Origin: Xylanibacter ruminicola
Lineage (GTDB): Bacteria; Bacteroidota; Bacteroidia; Bacteroidales; Bacteroidaceae
Length of the DNA stretch: 64,000 nt
Assembly (NCBI RefSeq): GCF_900107775.1
Contig: NZ_FNRF01000001.1
Span: 806,001-870,000 of the forward strand
Direction: 5' to 3'
Positions within the stretch are counted from its first letter, which is position 1; each line of letters opens with the position of its first letter. Under the pieces are notes generated by a model, which had not been told where the DNA came from, ran no database searches, and worked only from the letters and a program-made list of their open reading frames with translations. A program made the position numbers and the translations under genes. This document shows, one piece after another, positions 9,907 to 18,520 of the stretch.

Positions 9907-9971
9907 CAAAGGTACGATAATTGATTTATATCAACGTCCCAACATCGTTATTTAGGGGGAACAAATTGTTA
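9907..9971 (-). promoter_or_regulatory. GH43 promoter with candidate PUL operator
   Basis: Minus-strand -7 box TACCTTTG (9907-9914), perfect inverted repeat TTGATTTATATCAA (9921-9934) and a GAACAAATTGTTA block (9959-9971). Distances between the elements equal those at susC: 14 bases from box start to repeat start, and 38 bases from repeat start to block start. It lies in the divergent gap next to the regulator gene. Confidence 0.7.
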
Positions 9972-9985
9972 TTTTTGCGATTTTC

Positions 9986-10016
9986 TTTGATGATTCGCAA
10001 AAGTTTTGTATCTTTG
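9986..10016 (+). promoter_or_regulatory. Promoter of the PUL regulator
   Basis: TTTG (9986-9989), a 19-base spacer and TATCTTTG (10009-10016), a full match to the Bacteroidetes housekeeping consensus, 22 bases before the regulator ATG. It begins only 14 bases from the GAACAAAT block of the divergent promoter. Confidence 0.75.
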
Positions 10017-10038
10017 CAACCGTAATTGCAACTAACTA

Positions 10039-12957
10039 ATGAGGCGTGTAATATCCTTACTGATAACAGTTTTTGTGCTTGGGCAGATGTCCATGGCATG
10101 CCCCGTGTCGCTCAGAATTATGTCGCAGACACCTGTTCAGGGCATCGAGGAGGCACGAAAACTCATGTTCGACCATTATGGCATGATGTGGGTAGGTACC
10201 GATCAGGGCTTGCGCTCGTTCGATGGTTACAGTTTCAAAACCTACCGCAACAACGCTTATACCCCTGGCATCCTGCCTAATAACTATGTACGTTCGATGA
10301 CCGAAGACCAGCACGATGGTCTTTGGATAGGCACCCGCGATGGGCTGGCCCGTTTCGACCGTCGTCGTGGTTCTTTTAAAACGTACCATCTGCGTGGCGA
10401 TCAGGCCCGTCTGATTAATGCCTTATATACAGATAAAAACGGTACAGTATGGGCTGGAACCAATGCCGGCGTGTCGCGATACAATGCAAAAACCGACGAT
10501 TTCATCGATATTAACCTCTCAGCTGGCGTGATTTCGTTTGCCGAGGATGCCCGTGGTAATCTGTATATTGGTACGTGGGAGGGTGGTTTGCTGCGCCTGA
10601 ACAAGAAAACCGGTAAGATGGTAAGCTATCCACCGTTAAGTGCGCGTAATACCGCTCAGACCATGTTGATGGATAGTCGCGGTCGTTTGTGGATTGGTAC
10701 CTGGGAGCATGGTATTGTGCGTCTGGATCATCCCGAAAACGAGGCGGCACCGGGCATGCATAAGATGAACGAGGGTAGGGCCGATTTCCGTACGTTCCAC
10801 CGACTGGTTGAAGATTCCGTTAGCCATGCTGTGTGGGGTTGTTGTATCGAGGGACTTACCCGTGTAGATCTGGATAATGAGGCCGAGGTTGAGAACTATC
10901 CGATACTCACCTTCTGCTACGATATGGTGACAGATGGCATGGGCAACCTGTGGGCACTTACCCGAAACAACGGTATCGTGCACCTGAGCACCAAACCGTC
11001 GCCTTTCCATTTCTATCATCTGGATCCCGCTGGATTGGAGTTGCCTGTAAACCGTATTCAGAAGGTGTTTACTACCGATGGTAACCGTTTCTGGTTAGGT
11101 CTGCAGCCTTACGGACTGGCCCTTTACGACCGCCAGGCCGGTCAGGTGCTGTACAATAACCATATTCCCGGACTGGAGAACGAGACTGGTCAGCAGGGCA
11201 TATACGTACAAACTATCTCTGATATGATCGAGCGCCTCGATGGCAGTATATGGCTGGCTAGCTCGCGAGGGGTTGTGATTTGGAAAGAGGGCGAACCAGC
11301 ACGTCTGTTAGTGCGTAGTAACTCACCGTTTATTGGCGATAGCGAAGTAAATGCTTTTCATGCATTAACCGGTGGCGCAGTGCTGGTGGGCCAGAATAAT
11401 GGTCTTGGTATTGCGTTTAGTGAGAATAAAGGACGTTTGCTGAAGATGTCCGAAGGTAAACGCGATTTTAGTAATTGTCATGTTTTATCCATATCCGAAG
11501 ATCATCGTCATCGCTTGTGGATAGCCACCGAGGGACAGGGTATTATCCGCATCACCGGAAGGTTCGACGATCCTAAGTCGTTTACCTATCACCAGTACGC
11601 TCCTGTTGCCAACAATTATCCTATTGATGAGGTTACGGCAGTGTACGAGGATGCCAACCACCAGTTATGGGCCATTTCTAATAGCGGCGATTTCTTCCAA
11701 TATAACGATGAAACCGATGTTTTTGAGCCCGTAAACCATCGTTATTACATTGGTACGGGTAGCATCTACTCTATCCAGGGCGACAGCAACGGTCGTATTT
11801 GGCTTTCAACCGATAAAGGATTGGTACGTTTTGCCTCGTCGAATGAGCAAGGCTCAACCACGTACTACAATATGGAGGATGGTATCGAGGCTATCAGCTT
11901 CTCGTCGAACGGTGCTTTCAGCTATGGTAAGGAACTCTTCTATGGCAGTGCCAAGGGTTTCTTCTCGTTCGATGCTGCCGAGATAGAACGCTGGCAGCAG
12001 GGTGCCTCGCCATCGTTGGTGGTTACCGAACTTATGATTGACGATAGACCTTACCTTTGGCAGGATTCTTTGCACCGTCAAAGAATATCGGCCGATCAGC
12101 CCTTCTTTACGCAAAAAATCACCATTCCATCGGATGCCCGTAAGTTCTCGGTAGAGTTTGCATTGCTCACTTATCAGAATCAGGAACAGTGCCGATATGC
12201 TTATTACTTAGAGGGTTACGACAACGACTGGCATGATACCGATGCCCAGAACCGAGTGGCAACCTACCAGAACCTGCCCTCGGGGACCTACCATCTGAAG
12301 TTGCGTGCTGTAGATAGTTACGGTCGACTGGTTGAAATGCCTTACGCTATTGTAGTACGTGTGCTGCCGCCATGGTATCGCACCTGGTGGGCGTATCTCA
12401 TTTACCTGGTGCTGCTTCTGGCCGCTGCCTATGGCGTAAAAGAGTGGTATAAAGCCCGTGTTAATCGCCGTGCCCGTCTGCAGCAGCGTGTGAGCGAACT
12501 GTTGCACTACCGCGAGATGATGGTGATGAAGCAGTTTATCAATAAGCCAAGCGGCAAGGCTGAGCGTGAGGGTGCCCGTAAGGTGCTCGAGGTTGAGGAG
12601 CAGCAACACTCATCGCCCGACGAGCTGTTCCTGCAGAAAGCCATCGATTGTGTGAAACAGCATATTGATGATGCCGACTACGATCGTGAGCAGTTTGCCA
12701 GCGATATGTGTGTGTCGTCATCTACCCTCTATAACAAGCTGCGTGCCCTGACAGGCGAGAATGTTACTGCCTTTATCAACAGCATCCGACTGAAAGAGGC
12801 CTGTCGCATTCTCCGTCAGAAGCCGAACATAAAAATGACCGAACTCTCCATGGCCGTTGGATTCAATACGCCTAAGTATTTTACCAAGTGCTTCAAGAAA
12901 GAGTTCGGTGTGCTGCCTAGCGAATATTTATCGCAGGACTCAGAACAATTATCTTAG
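10039..12957 (+). CDS. Transmembrane PUL regulator: Reg_prop propeller + Y_Y_Y + AraC HTH, no kinase
   Basis: 972 aa. A signal peptide is followed by repeated propeller blades with WVGTDQGL, LWIGTRDGL and VWAGTNAGV motifs (about 40-690), a Y_Y_Y domain (about 702-770), one membrane helix (about 783-801, YLIYLVLLLAAAYGV), a charged linker with coiled-coil character, and an AraC/XylS DNA-binding domain (about 860-965). Hybrid two-component PUL regulators have the same ends but place HisKA, HATPase and receiver domains between the membrane helix and the HTH; all are absent here (usual length about 1300-1400 aa). Binding of a periplasmic oligosaccharide probably signals directly to a membrane-tethered DNA-binding domain. 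The divergent position next to the GH43 promoter supports control of this PUL. Its stop overlaps the convergent downstream stop. Confidence 0.9.
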   Translation: MRRVISLLITVFVLGQMSMACPVSLRIMSQTPVQGIEEARKLMFDHYGMMWVGTDQGLRSFDGYSFKTYRNNAYTPGILPNNYVRSMTEDQHDGLWIGTRDGLARFDRRRGSFKTYHLRGDQARLINALYTDKNGTVWAGTNAGVSRYNAKTDDFIDINLSAGVISFAEDARGNLYIGTWEGGLLRLNKKTGKMVSYPPLSARNTAQTMLMDSRGRLWIGTWEHGIVRLDHPENEAAPGMHKMNEGRADFRTFHRLVEDSVSHAVWGCCIEGLTRVDLDNEAEVENYPILTFCYDMVTDGMGNLWALTRNNGIVHLSTKPSPFHFYHLDPAGLELPVNRIQKVFTTDGNRFWLGLQPYGLALYDRQAGQVLYNNHIPGLENETGQQGIYVQTISDMIERLDGSIWLASSRGVVIWKEGEPARLLVRSNSPFIGDSEVNAFHALTGGAVLVGQNNGLGIAFSENKGRLLKMSEGKRDFSNCHVLSISEDHRHRLWIATEGQGIIRITGRFDDPKSFTYHQYAPVANNYPIDEVTAVYEDANHQLWAISNSGDFFQYNDETDVFEPVNHRYYIGTGSIYSIQGDSNGRIWLSTDKGLVRFASSNEQGSTTYYNMEDGIEAISFSSNGAFSYGKELFYGSAKGFFSFDAAEIERWQQGASPSLVVTELMIDDRPYLWQDSLHRQRISADQPFFTQKITIPSDARKFSVEFALLTYQNQEQCRYAYYLEGYDNDWHDTDAQNRVATYQNLPSGTYHLKLRAVDSYGRLVEMPYAIVVRVLPPWYRTWWAYLIYLVLLLAAAYGVKEWYKARVNRRARLQQRVSELLHYREMMVMKQFINKPSGKAEREGARKVLEVEEQQHSSPDELFLQKAIDCVKQHIDDADYDREQFASDMCVSSSTLYNKLRALTGENVTAFINSIRLKEACRILRQKPNIKMTELSMAVGFNTPKYFTKCFKKEFGVLPSEYLSQDSEQLS

Positions 12958-13544
12958 TTTTCGGCGGTGATATCCTCGATGGTATCAATGATTTCCTGGT
13001 ACTGGCGCTGGGTTTTTACGTGTATGCGGATGCCCAGGATGGCTCCAATCAGTCCTCCGACGCAACCTCCCCAGAAAATGCCTTCGTGCAGGGCGTCGCC
13101 ATTCTGTGTGTACATGTTGTACATAAACCAGCCGAACCATAGGATAACAGCAGGAATACCAAAGAAGAGCCAGTTGGCCTCGAACTTCTTGGCGCGTGCC
13201 ATCTTTCTACTGGTCTCAATCAGGTTGCTACGCATCAGGTTGGCATCGTTCACGTTGCGACTATTGTAATACGTAGCGCCACCGCAAACCAGCATGAAAA
13301 TACTTGTTGCAATCCAGAAGGCGAGAGAGAAACCACATAATTTTACAAACACCCAGTAGCCATAAGGTATCATGAATACGCTTAGTGCCATAATCACATT
13401 GTATCGGCGACTGATGTTGCTGGCGGTTTTGTTCATCGACTGGCGGATAAAGCGGTCGTTTATAATCATTTGCTTATCCAGCTTATTCTTCAGCGTGTTC
13501 ATCTGCTCACGCATATTCTCTAAATCAAAATTCTCGTTGTTCAT
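12954..13544 (-). CDS. Membrane protein partner of the ECF sigma factor, unknown function
   Basis: 196 aa. A charged, possibly coiled N-terminus (DLENMREQMNTLKNKLDKQ) is followed by four predicted membrane segments as two hairpins: IMALSVFMIPYGYWVFV and LAFWIATSIFMLVCGG, then WLFFGIPAVILWFGWFM and GIFWGGCVGGLIGAILGI. It lies 12 bases after the ECF sigma gene on the same strand and is presumably co-transcribed. No FecR, zinc anti-sigma or other named domain is recognised. The position suggests it senses envelope state and holds the sigma factor, but that is inference. It is convergent with the PUL regulator, with overlapping stop codons. Confidence 0.7.
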   Translation of the reverse strand: MNNENFDLENMREQMNTLKNKLDKQMIINDRFIRQSMNKTASNISRRYNVIMALSVFMIPYGYWVFVKLCGFSLAFWIATSIFMLVCGGATYYNSRNVNDANLMRSNLIETSRKMARAKKFEANWLFFGIPAVILWFGWFMYNMYTQNGDALHEGIFWGGCVGGLIGAILGIRIHVKTQRQYQEIIDTIEDITAEN

Positions 13545-13556
13545 AATGGGTAATTT

Positions 13557-14036
13557 TTAATCGTTCGACATTTGTTTTAACTGTTCGCGGATTCTAAACA
13601 GACGTACGCTGACGTTTTTAGTAGTGATACCTACAATCTGTCCGATTTCCTCGTAGCTGAGGTTTTCGAGCCAGAGCAGGACAATCGCGCGGTCGAATGG
13701 CTGGAGCTTGGAGATACGCTTGTGGAGCATGTCCACCTGGCGTGTGTCCTCGTCGCGGTCTTCAAACAGGTTGATGTCCATGGTTAGGCGTTCGGTGGCC
13801 TGGCGGCGCTTCTTTCTGTCAATCGAGATACAGGTGTTCAGCGCCACGCGGTAAATCCACGTCTTGATGTCACTGCGATGCTCAAAGCTCTCGAAACCTT
13901 TCCATAGATTCACTAGTACCTCCTGGAACAGGTCGTTCACCTCGTCGGCATCTTGCGAGAACATGTAGCACACGGTGTAGATGGTGCTTTTGTGTTCTGC
14001 TGCGGTTTGCGCAAACTGCTTTTCTAATGCGTTCAT
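13557..14036 (-). CDS. ECF-type RNA polymerase sigma factor
   Basis: 159 aa. The sigma-70 region 2 lies at about 20-85 (DADEVNDLFQEVLVNLWKGF then IKTWIYRVALNTCISIDRKK), with region 4 at about 105-155 (LQPFDRAIVLLWLENLSYEEIGQIVG, helix-turn-helix). It directs polymerase to an extracytoplasmic-response regulon. The partner downstream is a four-helix membrane protein instead of the FecR-like protein found with the second ECF factor in this window (26341-26838). It is divergent from frdC across a 212-base gap that contains two perfect palindromes. Confidence 0.92.
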   Translation of the reverse strand: MNALEKQFAQTAAEHKSTIYTVCYMFSQDADEVNDLFQEVLVNLWKGFESFEHRSDIKTWIYRVALNTCISIDRKKRRQATERLTMDINLFEDRDEDTRQVDMLHKRISKLQPFDRAIVLLWLENLSYEEIGQIVGITTKNVSVRLFRIREQLKQMSND

Positions 14037-14076
14037 TGTCTCATCTGTTTTTATAACTTTTACCCTTTAGACGTGG

Positions 14077-14084
14077 CAAAGATA
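14077..14084 (-). promoter_or_regulatory. -7 box of the ECF sigma operon
   Basis: TATCTTTG on the minus strand, 41 bases before the sigma-factor ATG. The nearest upstream TTTG (14108-14111) has a 23-base spacer, somewhat long. Confidence 0.5.
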
Positions 14085-14115
14085 CTAAAAACTACACGAA
14101 AAACGCACAAATTAC

Positions 14116-14141
14116 AAAAAATACGTATTTTTTCGCGAAAA
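14116..14141. promoter_or_regulatory. Two overlapping perfect palindromes between ECF sigma and frdC
   Basis: AAAAAATACGTATTTTTT (14116-14133, 18 bp) and TTTTCGCGAAAA (14130-14141, 12 bp). They sit just upstream of the frd -33 element, where an activator or repressor of frdCAB, or of the divergent sigma operon, would bind. Confidence 0.45.
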
Positions 14142-14144
14142 CAC

Positions 14145-14175
14145 TTGTATATATCGCTATTTTTGACTATCTTTG
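14145..14175 (+). promoter_or_regulatory. Promoter of frdCAB
   Basis: TTG (14145-14147), a 20-base spacer and TATCTTTG (14168-14175). The 5' UTR is about 67 bases. Confidence 0.7.
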
Positions 14176-14248
14176 TCCCCTAATCACGAGAGCACGTACT
14201 AACAAGTAAGTATATAACATTCAATAATTCATTAAAACTCAACAACTT

Positions 14249-14938
14249 ATGTGGTTATTCAATTCATCAATTGGTAGAAAAGTTGTAATGTCCGTTACGG
14301 GTATTGCGCTTATTCTGTTCCTCACCTTCCACGGTTGCATGAACATGGTAGCGCTATTCTCGGAAGAGGGTTACAACATGATTTGCGAATTCCTGGGTGC
14401 CAACTGGTATGCTGTTGTAGCAACCATGGGTCTGGCTGCCTTGGCAGTGCTTCACATTGTGTACGCATTCATCCTGACTGCGCAGAACCGTACCGCTCGC
14501 GGCGAGAGCCGCTACGAGGTAGCTACCGAGGTTAAGGCCGGCAAAGTAGAGTGGGCTTCAAAGAACATGCTCGTTCTGGGTCTCATCATCTGCATTGGCT
14601 TGCTCATCCACCTCTGGAACTTCTGGTACAACATGATGTTTGCCGAGCTCGTTGGCGCTATGCCTGCCATCAGCCCAACAGATGGTTTCGGTTGGATTAA
14701 GGAGACATTCTCAAATCCTGTATTCGTAGTTATCTACATCGTATGGCTTGTAGCTATCTGGTTCCACCTCTCACACGGTTTCTGGAGTGCTATGCAGACT
14801 CTGGGTGTTAGCGGTAAGATCTGGCTCAAGCGCTGGATGTGCATTGGCAACATTTACGTTACCGTGCTCATGCTTATGTTCCTGGTAGTAGTTCTGGCTT
14901 TCGCATTTGGTTGCGCTCCCAGCCTTGGCTGCTGCTAA
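14249..14938 (+). CDS. frdC: Fumarate reductase/succinate dehydrogenase cytochrome b subunit
   Basis: 229-aa membrane anchor of the quinol:fumarate reductase complex, with five predicted helices. It binds heme b and passes electrons between menaquinol and the iron-sulfur subunit. The single-subunit anchor with several membrane His residues (TFHGCMNM, VLHIVYAF, LLIHLWNF, WFHLSHGFW) is the B-type arrangement known from Bacteroides and Wolinella. It is first of three genes followed by the flavoprotein and iron-sulfur subunits. In Bacteroidales this complex performs the last step of the succinate/propionate pathway, so it is expected to act mainly as fumarate reductase. Confidence 0.93.
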   Translation: MWLFNSSIGRKVVMSVTGIALILFLTFHGCMNMVALFSEEGYNMICEFLGANWYAVVATMGLAALAVLHIVYAFILTAQNRTARGESRYEVATEVKAGKVEWASKNMLVLGLIICIGLLIHLWNFWYNMMFAELVGAMPAISPTDGFGWIKETFSNPVFVVIYIVWLVAIWFHLSHGFWSAMQTLGVSGKIWLKRWMCIGNIYVTVLMLMFLVVVLAFAFGCAPSLGCC

Positions 14939-14981
14939 TTTAATTTTTTAATCTTTTAATTTTTAAACTTTACGAAAGATT

Positions 14982-16961
14982 ATGGCAAAAGTAATTGATT
15001 CAAAGATTCCCGCAGGACCAGTGCCTGAGAAATGGAAGGAATATAAGGCTCACCAGCGTTTGGTTAACCCAAAGAATAAGCTGAAGCTCGATGTTATCGT
15101 AGTAGGTACCGGTTTGGCTGGTGCTTCTGCAGCTGCTTCACTTGGCGAGATGGGCTTCAACGTTATCAACCTGTGTATTCAGGATTCTCCACGTCGTGCT
15201 CACTCTATCGCAGCTCAGGGTGGTATCAACGCCGCTAAGTGCTACCAGAACGATGGTGACTCTATCTACCGTTTGTTCTATGATACTGTAAAGGGTGGCG
15301 ACTATCGTGCCCGCGAGGCTAACGTATATCGTCTGGCCGAGGTTTCTAACAATATTATCGACCAGTGTGTAGCTCAGGGCGTACCTTTCGCTCGTGAGTA
15401 CGGTGGTATGCTGGCTAACCGTTCGTTCGGTGGTGCTCAGGTAAGCCGTACATTCTACGCTAAGGGTCAGACCGGTCAGCAGCTGTTGCTTGGTGCTTAC
15501 AGCTCACTGAGCTGCCAGGTTAACGCTGGTAAGGTTAAGCTCTACACCCGTTACGAGATGGAGGATGTAGTTATTGTTGATGGCCGCGCTCGCGGTATCA
15601 TCGCCAAGAACCTGGTTACTGGTAAGCTGGAGCGCTTCTCAGCTAATGCTGTAGTTATCGCTACTGGTGGTTACGGTAACACTTACTTCCTCTCTACCAA
15701 CGCTATGGGTTGTAACTGTACCGCTGCTGTTCAGTGCTACCGCAAGGGTGCTTACTTTGCAAACCCATCATACGTTCAGATTCACCCAACATGTATCCCC
15801 GTTCACGGCGACAAGCAGTCAAAGCTTACTCTGATGTCAGAGTCGCTGCGTAACGATGGTCGTATCTGGGTTCCAAAGAAGCTCGAGGATGCTAAGGCAC
15901 TTCAGGCTGGAACCAAGCAGGGTTGGGAGATTCCTGAGGAGGATCGCGACTACTATCTGGAGCGCCGTTATCCTGCATTCGGTAACCTCGTACCACGCGA
16001 CGTTGCCAGCCGTGCAGCTAAGGAGCGTTGCGATAAGGGCTTCGGTGTAAACAACACAGGTCTGGCTGTGTTCCTCGACTTCTCTGAGTCAATCAACCGT
16101 CTGGGTCTTGATGTTATCATGCAGCGCTATGGTAACCTGTTCGAGATGTACGAGGAGATTACCGACGTATTCCCTGGCGATGTAGCTAACGAGATCAACG
16201 GTGTTAAGTACTACAAGCCCATGATGATTTATCCTGCTATCCACTACACTATGGGTGGTATCTGGGTTGACTACGAGCTGCAGACTTCTATTCCAGGTCT
16301 GTTCGCTATCGGTGAGTGTAACTTCTCTGACCATGGTGCTAACCGTCTGGGTGCTTCGGCTCTGATGCAGGGTCTGGCCGATGGTTACTTCGTTCTGCCT
16401 TACACTATCCAGAACTATCTGGCCGATCAGGCTGTATGGCCAAAGGTTTCTACCGATCTGCCTGAGTTCGAGGAGGCCGAGAAGAAGGTTGATGCCGAGC
16501 AGGATCGCCTGTTGAACATCAAGGGTAAGCGTTCGGTTGACTCTATCCACAAGGAGCTGGGTCACATCATGTGGGAGTATGTAGGTATGGGTCGCACCGC
16601 TGAGGGTCTGAAGGAAGGTCTGAAGAAGATGCACGAGCTCGAGAAGGAGTTCGACTCTAACCTGTTTGTTCCTGGAACCAAGGAGGGCTTGAACATCGAG
16701 CTCGACAAGGCTATCCACCTGCGCGACTTCTTCACCATGGGTCAGCTTGTAGCTTTCGACGCTCTCTCTCGTAACGAGTCTTGCGGTGGTCACTTCCGCG
16801 AGGAGTATCAGACCGAGGAAGGTGAGGCTAAGCGCGATGATGAGAACTACTTCTATGTAGGCTGCTGGGAGTACAAAGGCAAGGGCAACGAGCCTGAGCT
16901 CATTAAGGAGCCACTGGAGTACGAGGCAATCAAGGTACAGACACGTAACTATAAGAATTAA
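14982..16961 (+). CDS. frdA: Fumarate reductase/succinate dehydrogenase flavoprotein subunit
   Basis: 659 aa. The FAD-binding Rossmann motif [16 protein letters not shown] is at about 41-56, and His74 in [11 protein letters not shown] is the expected covalent FAD-attachment residue. [18 protein letters not shown] and [14 protein letters not shown] carry the dicarboxylate-site residues of the family. The length is larger than the roughly 590 aa of proteobacterial SdhA and typical of the Bacteroidetes/epsilon B-type enzyme. It is encoded 43 bases after frdC and 5 bases before frdB. Codon use is strongly biased, as in highly expressed genes. The minus-strand open frames over it are artefacts of this bias. 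Confidence 0.96.
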   Translation: MAKVIDSKIPAGPVPEKWKEYKAHQRLVNPKNKLKLDVIVVGTGLAGASAAASLGEMGFNVINLCIQDSPRRAHSIAAQGGINAAKCYQNDGDSIYRLFYDTVKGGDYRAREANVYRLAEVSNNIIDQCVAQGVPFAREYGGMLANRSFGGAQVSRTFYAKGQTGQQLLLGAYSSLSCQVNAGKVKLYTRYEMEDVVIVDGRARGIIAKNLVTGKLERFSANAVVIATGGYGNTYFLSTNAMGCNCTAAVQCYRKGAYFANPSYVQIHPTCIPVHGDKQSKLTLMSESLRNDGRIWVPKKLEDAKALQAGTKQGWEIPEEDRDYYLERRYPAFGNLVPRDVASRAAKERCDKGFGVNNTGLAVFLDFSESINRLGLDVIMQRYGNLFEMYEEITDVFPGDVANEINGVKYYKPMMIYPAIHYTMGGIWVDYELQTSIPGLFAIGECNFSDHGANRLGASALMQGLADGYFVLPYTIQNYLADQAVWPKVSTDLPEFEEAEKKVDAEQDRLLNIKGKRSVDSIHKELGHIMWEYVGMGRTAEGLKEGLKKMHELEKEFDSNLFVPGTKEGLNIELDKAIHLRDFFTMGQLVAFDALSRNESCGGHFREEYQTEEGEAKRDDENYFYVGCWEYKGKGNEPELIKEPLEYEAIKVQTRNYKN

Positions 16962-16966
16962 ACACT

Positions 16967-17725
16967 ATGGCAAGAAATATTTCATTCACAATCAAGTTCT
17001 GGCGCCAGAACGGCCCCAAGGACCAGGGACATTTCGACACTCACGAGATGCACGATATTCCCGATGATACCTCGTTCCTCGAGATGCTCGACATCCTGAA
17101 CGAGGAGCTCATCAACGAAGGCAAGGAGCCCTTCGTATTCGATCACGACTGCCGCGAGGGTATCTGCGGTATGTGCTCGCTCTACATCAACGGTACACCT
17201 CACGGTCTTACCGAGCGTGGTGCTACCACCTGTCAGCTCTACATGCGCCGTTTCAACGATGGCGACGTAATTACTGTAGAGCCTTGGCGCTCAGCTGCCT
17301 TCCCTGTAATTAAGGACTGTATGGTTGATCGTAATGCCTTCGATAAGATTATCCAGGCTGGCGGTTACACCACTATCCGTACTGGTCAGGCTCAGGATGC
17401 CAACGCTATCCTGATTCCTAAGGAGGATGCCGACGAGGCTATGGACTGCGCATCTTGCATTGGCTGTGGCGCTTGCGTAGCAGCTTGTAAGAATGGTTCT
17501 GCCATGCTGTTCGTTTCATCTAAGGTAAGCCAGCTGGCACTGCTCCCACAGGGTAAGGTAGAGGCTGCCCGTCGTGTTAAGAACATGATTGCAAAGATGG
17601 ACGAGCTTGGTTTCGGTAACTGTACTAACACCCGCGCTTGCGAGGCTGTTTGTCCTAAGAACGAGACCATCGCTAACATCGCTCGCCTCAACCGCGAGAT
17701 GATCAAGGCTAAGATGGCCGATTAA
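16967..17725 (+). CDS. frdB: Fumarate reductase/succinate dehydrogenase iron-sulfur subunit
   Basis: 252 aa. A ferredoxin-type N-terminal domain ligates a 2Fe-2S cluster through C62, C67, C70 ([10 protein letters not shown]) and C89. The C-terminal alpha-helical domain has C161, C164, C167 with C229 region ligands and the sets [14 protein letters not shown] and [12 protein letters not shown] for the 4Fe-4S and 3Fe-4S clusters. It carries electrons between FrdC heme/quinone and FrdA FAD. It is the last gene of the operon and ends at a strong terminator. Confidence 0.95.
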   Translation: MARNISFTIKFWRQNGPKDQGHFDTHEMHDIPDDTSFLEMLDILNEELINEGKEPFVFDHDCREGICGMCSLYINGTPHGLTERGATTCQLYMRRFNDGDVITVEPWRSAAFPVIKDCMVDRNAFDKIIQAGGYTTIRTGQAQDANAILIPKEDADEAMDCASCIGCGACVAACKNGSAMLFVSSKVSQLALLPQGKVEAARRVKNMIAKMDELGFGNCTNTRACEAVCPKNETIANIARLNREMIKAKMAD

Positions 17726-17734
17726 TAACTCTTT

Positions 17735-17776
17735 ATAGGTAGTGGGGATTACAATGTCCCCATTACCTATCTTTAT
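17735..17776 (+). terminator. Terminator of frdCAB
   Basis: Fourteen-pair stem with arms 17735-17748 and 17757-17770, an 8-base loop and one G-U pair in plus-strand RNA, followed by CTTTATTATT. It lies 9 bases past the frdB stop. Confidence 0.85.
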
Positions 17777-17806
17777 TATTATGGAATAACTAAAAACTTA
17801 GGTATA

Positions 17807-18442
17807 ATGAAAAAAAACGAAAGATTTGTCATTACCATTAATCGCGAGTTGGGTAGCGGTGGTCGTACCGTCGGTCGTATTTTAGCCGAGAAACTGAGCG
17901 TGCCCTATTACGACAAGGTGCTTTCTAAGGCTTTGGAAGAGAAGTTCGACCTTTCACATCGTCAGATTGAGGATTTAAAAGGCAAGAACCGTAGCTGGTG
18001 GGAAGAGATTAAGCGTGTGTTGGTTCTGGGAGAAGGAGCAGCCAATTCTTCTGAGTATTACGACGAGGATAATAACAGGTTTGTGACCTCCGAGGCTGTG
18101 CTGAAGGCAGAAAGAGAAATCTTGCAAAACATTGCCAGCGAGGAGTCCTGTGTCATCGCCGGTCGTTCGGCCTTCTTTGCTATGAACGAGAATCCCAACC
18201 ATCTGAGCGTTCTCATTCAGGCTTCTATGGATCATCGTCTTAAGCGCGTGATGGCTAAGCAGGGACTTACCGAGAAAGAGGCCAAGAAAGTTATTAAGAT
18301 GGTGGATGAAACCCGCGAGGAGTATATGAAGAACAATGCCCATACTTCGCGTTACGACACCCGTAACTACGATCTGGTTATCAGAATGGATGGTAAAACC
18401 GAGGAAGAGGCAGCCAATGTGATATTAGCATATATTGGCTGA
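17807..18442 (+). CDS. Cytidylate-kinase-like family protein
   Basis: 211 aa. A modified P-loop near the N-terminus, INRELGSGGRTVGRILAEKL (about residues 11-30), is the signature of the cytidylate-kinase-like family (Cytidylate_kin2), which differs from true Cmk. CVIAGRSAFFA follows at about 115-125, and an Arg-rich LID-like stretch (DHRLKRVMAKQGLTEKEAKK) at about 144-163. It probably phosphorylates a nucleoside monophosphate, but the substrate of this family is not established. It is a single gene between two terminators. Confidence 0.8.
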   Translation: MKKNERFVITINRELGSGGRTVGRILAEKLSVPYYDKVLSKALEEKFDLSHRQIEDLKGKNRSWWEEIKRVLVLGEGAANSSEYYDEDNNRFVTSEAVLKAEREILQNIASEESCVIAGRSAFFAMNENPNHLSVLIQASMDHRLKRVMAKQGLTEKEAKKVIKMVDETREEYMKNNAHTSRYDTRNYDLVIRMDGKTEEEAANVILAYIG

Positions 18443-18465
18443 TACATCCCAGACAAGGAAAATAT

Positions 18466-18506
18466 AAGAGCGCCGTAGTTTTCCGCTTCGGCGCTCTTTT
18501 TTTTGT
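18466..18506 (+). terminator. Terminator after the kinase-like gene
   Basis: Perfect 10-bp stem AAGAGCGCCG / CGGCGCTCTT (18466-18475, 18489-18498) followed by a run of T. An A/T-rich left flank means it may also serve the convergent cupin gene. Confidence 0.88.
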
Positions 18507-18520
18507 GCTGTGGGGTAGGG

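Noticed and set aside
14982..16961. Long minus-strand open frames across frdA, argS and similar genes
   Set aside because: They are mirror frames produced by strong codon bias; their predicted proteins show no domain, while the plus-strand genes are complete enzymes.
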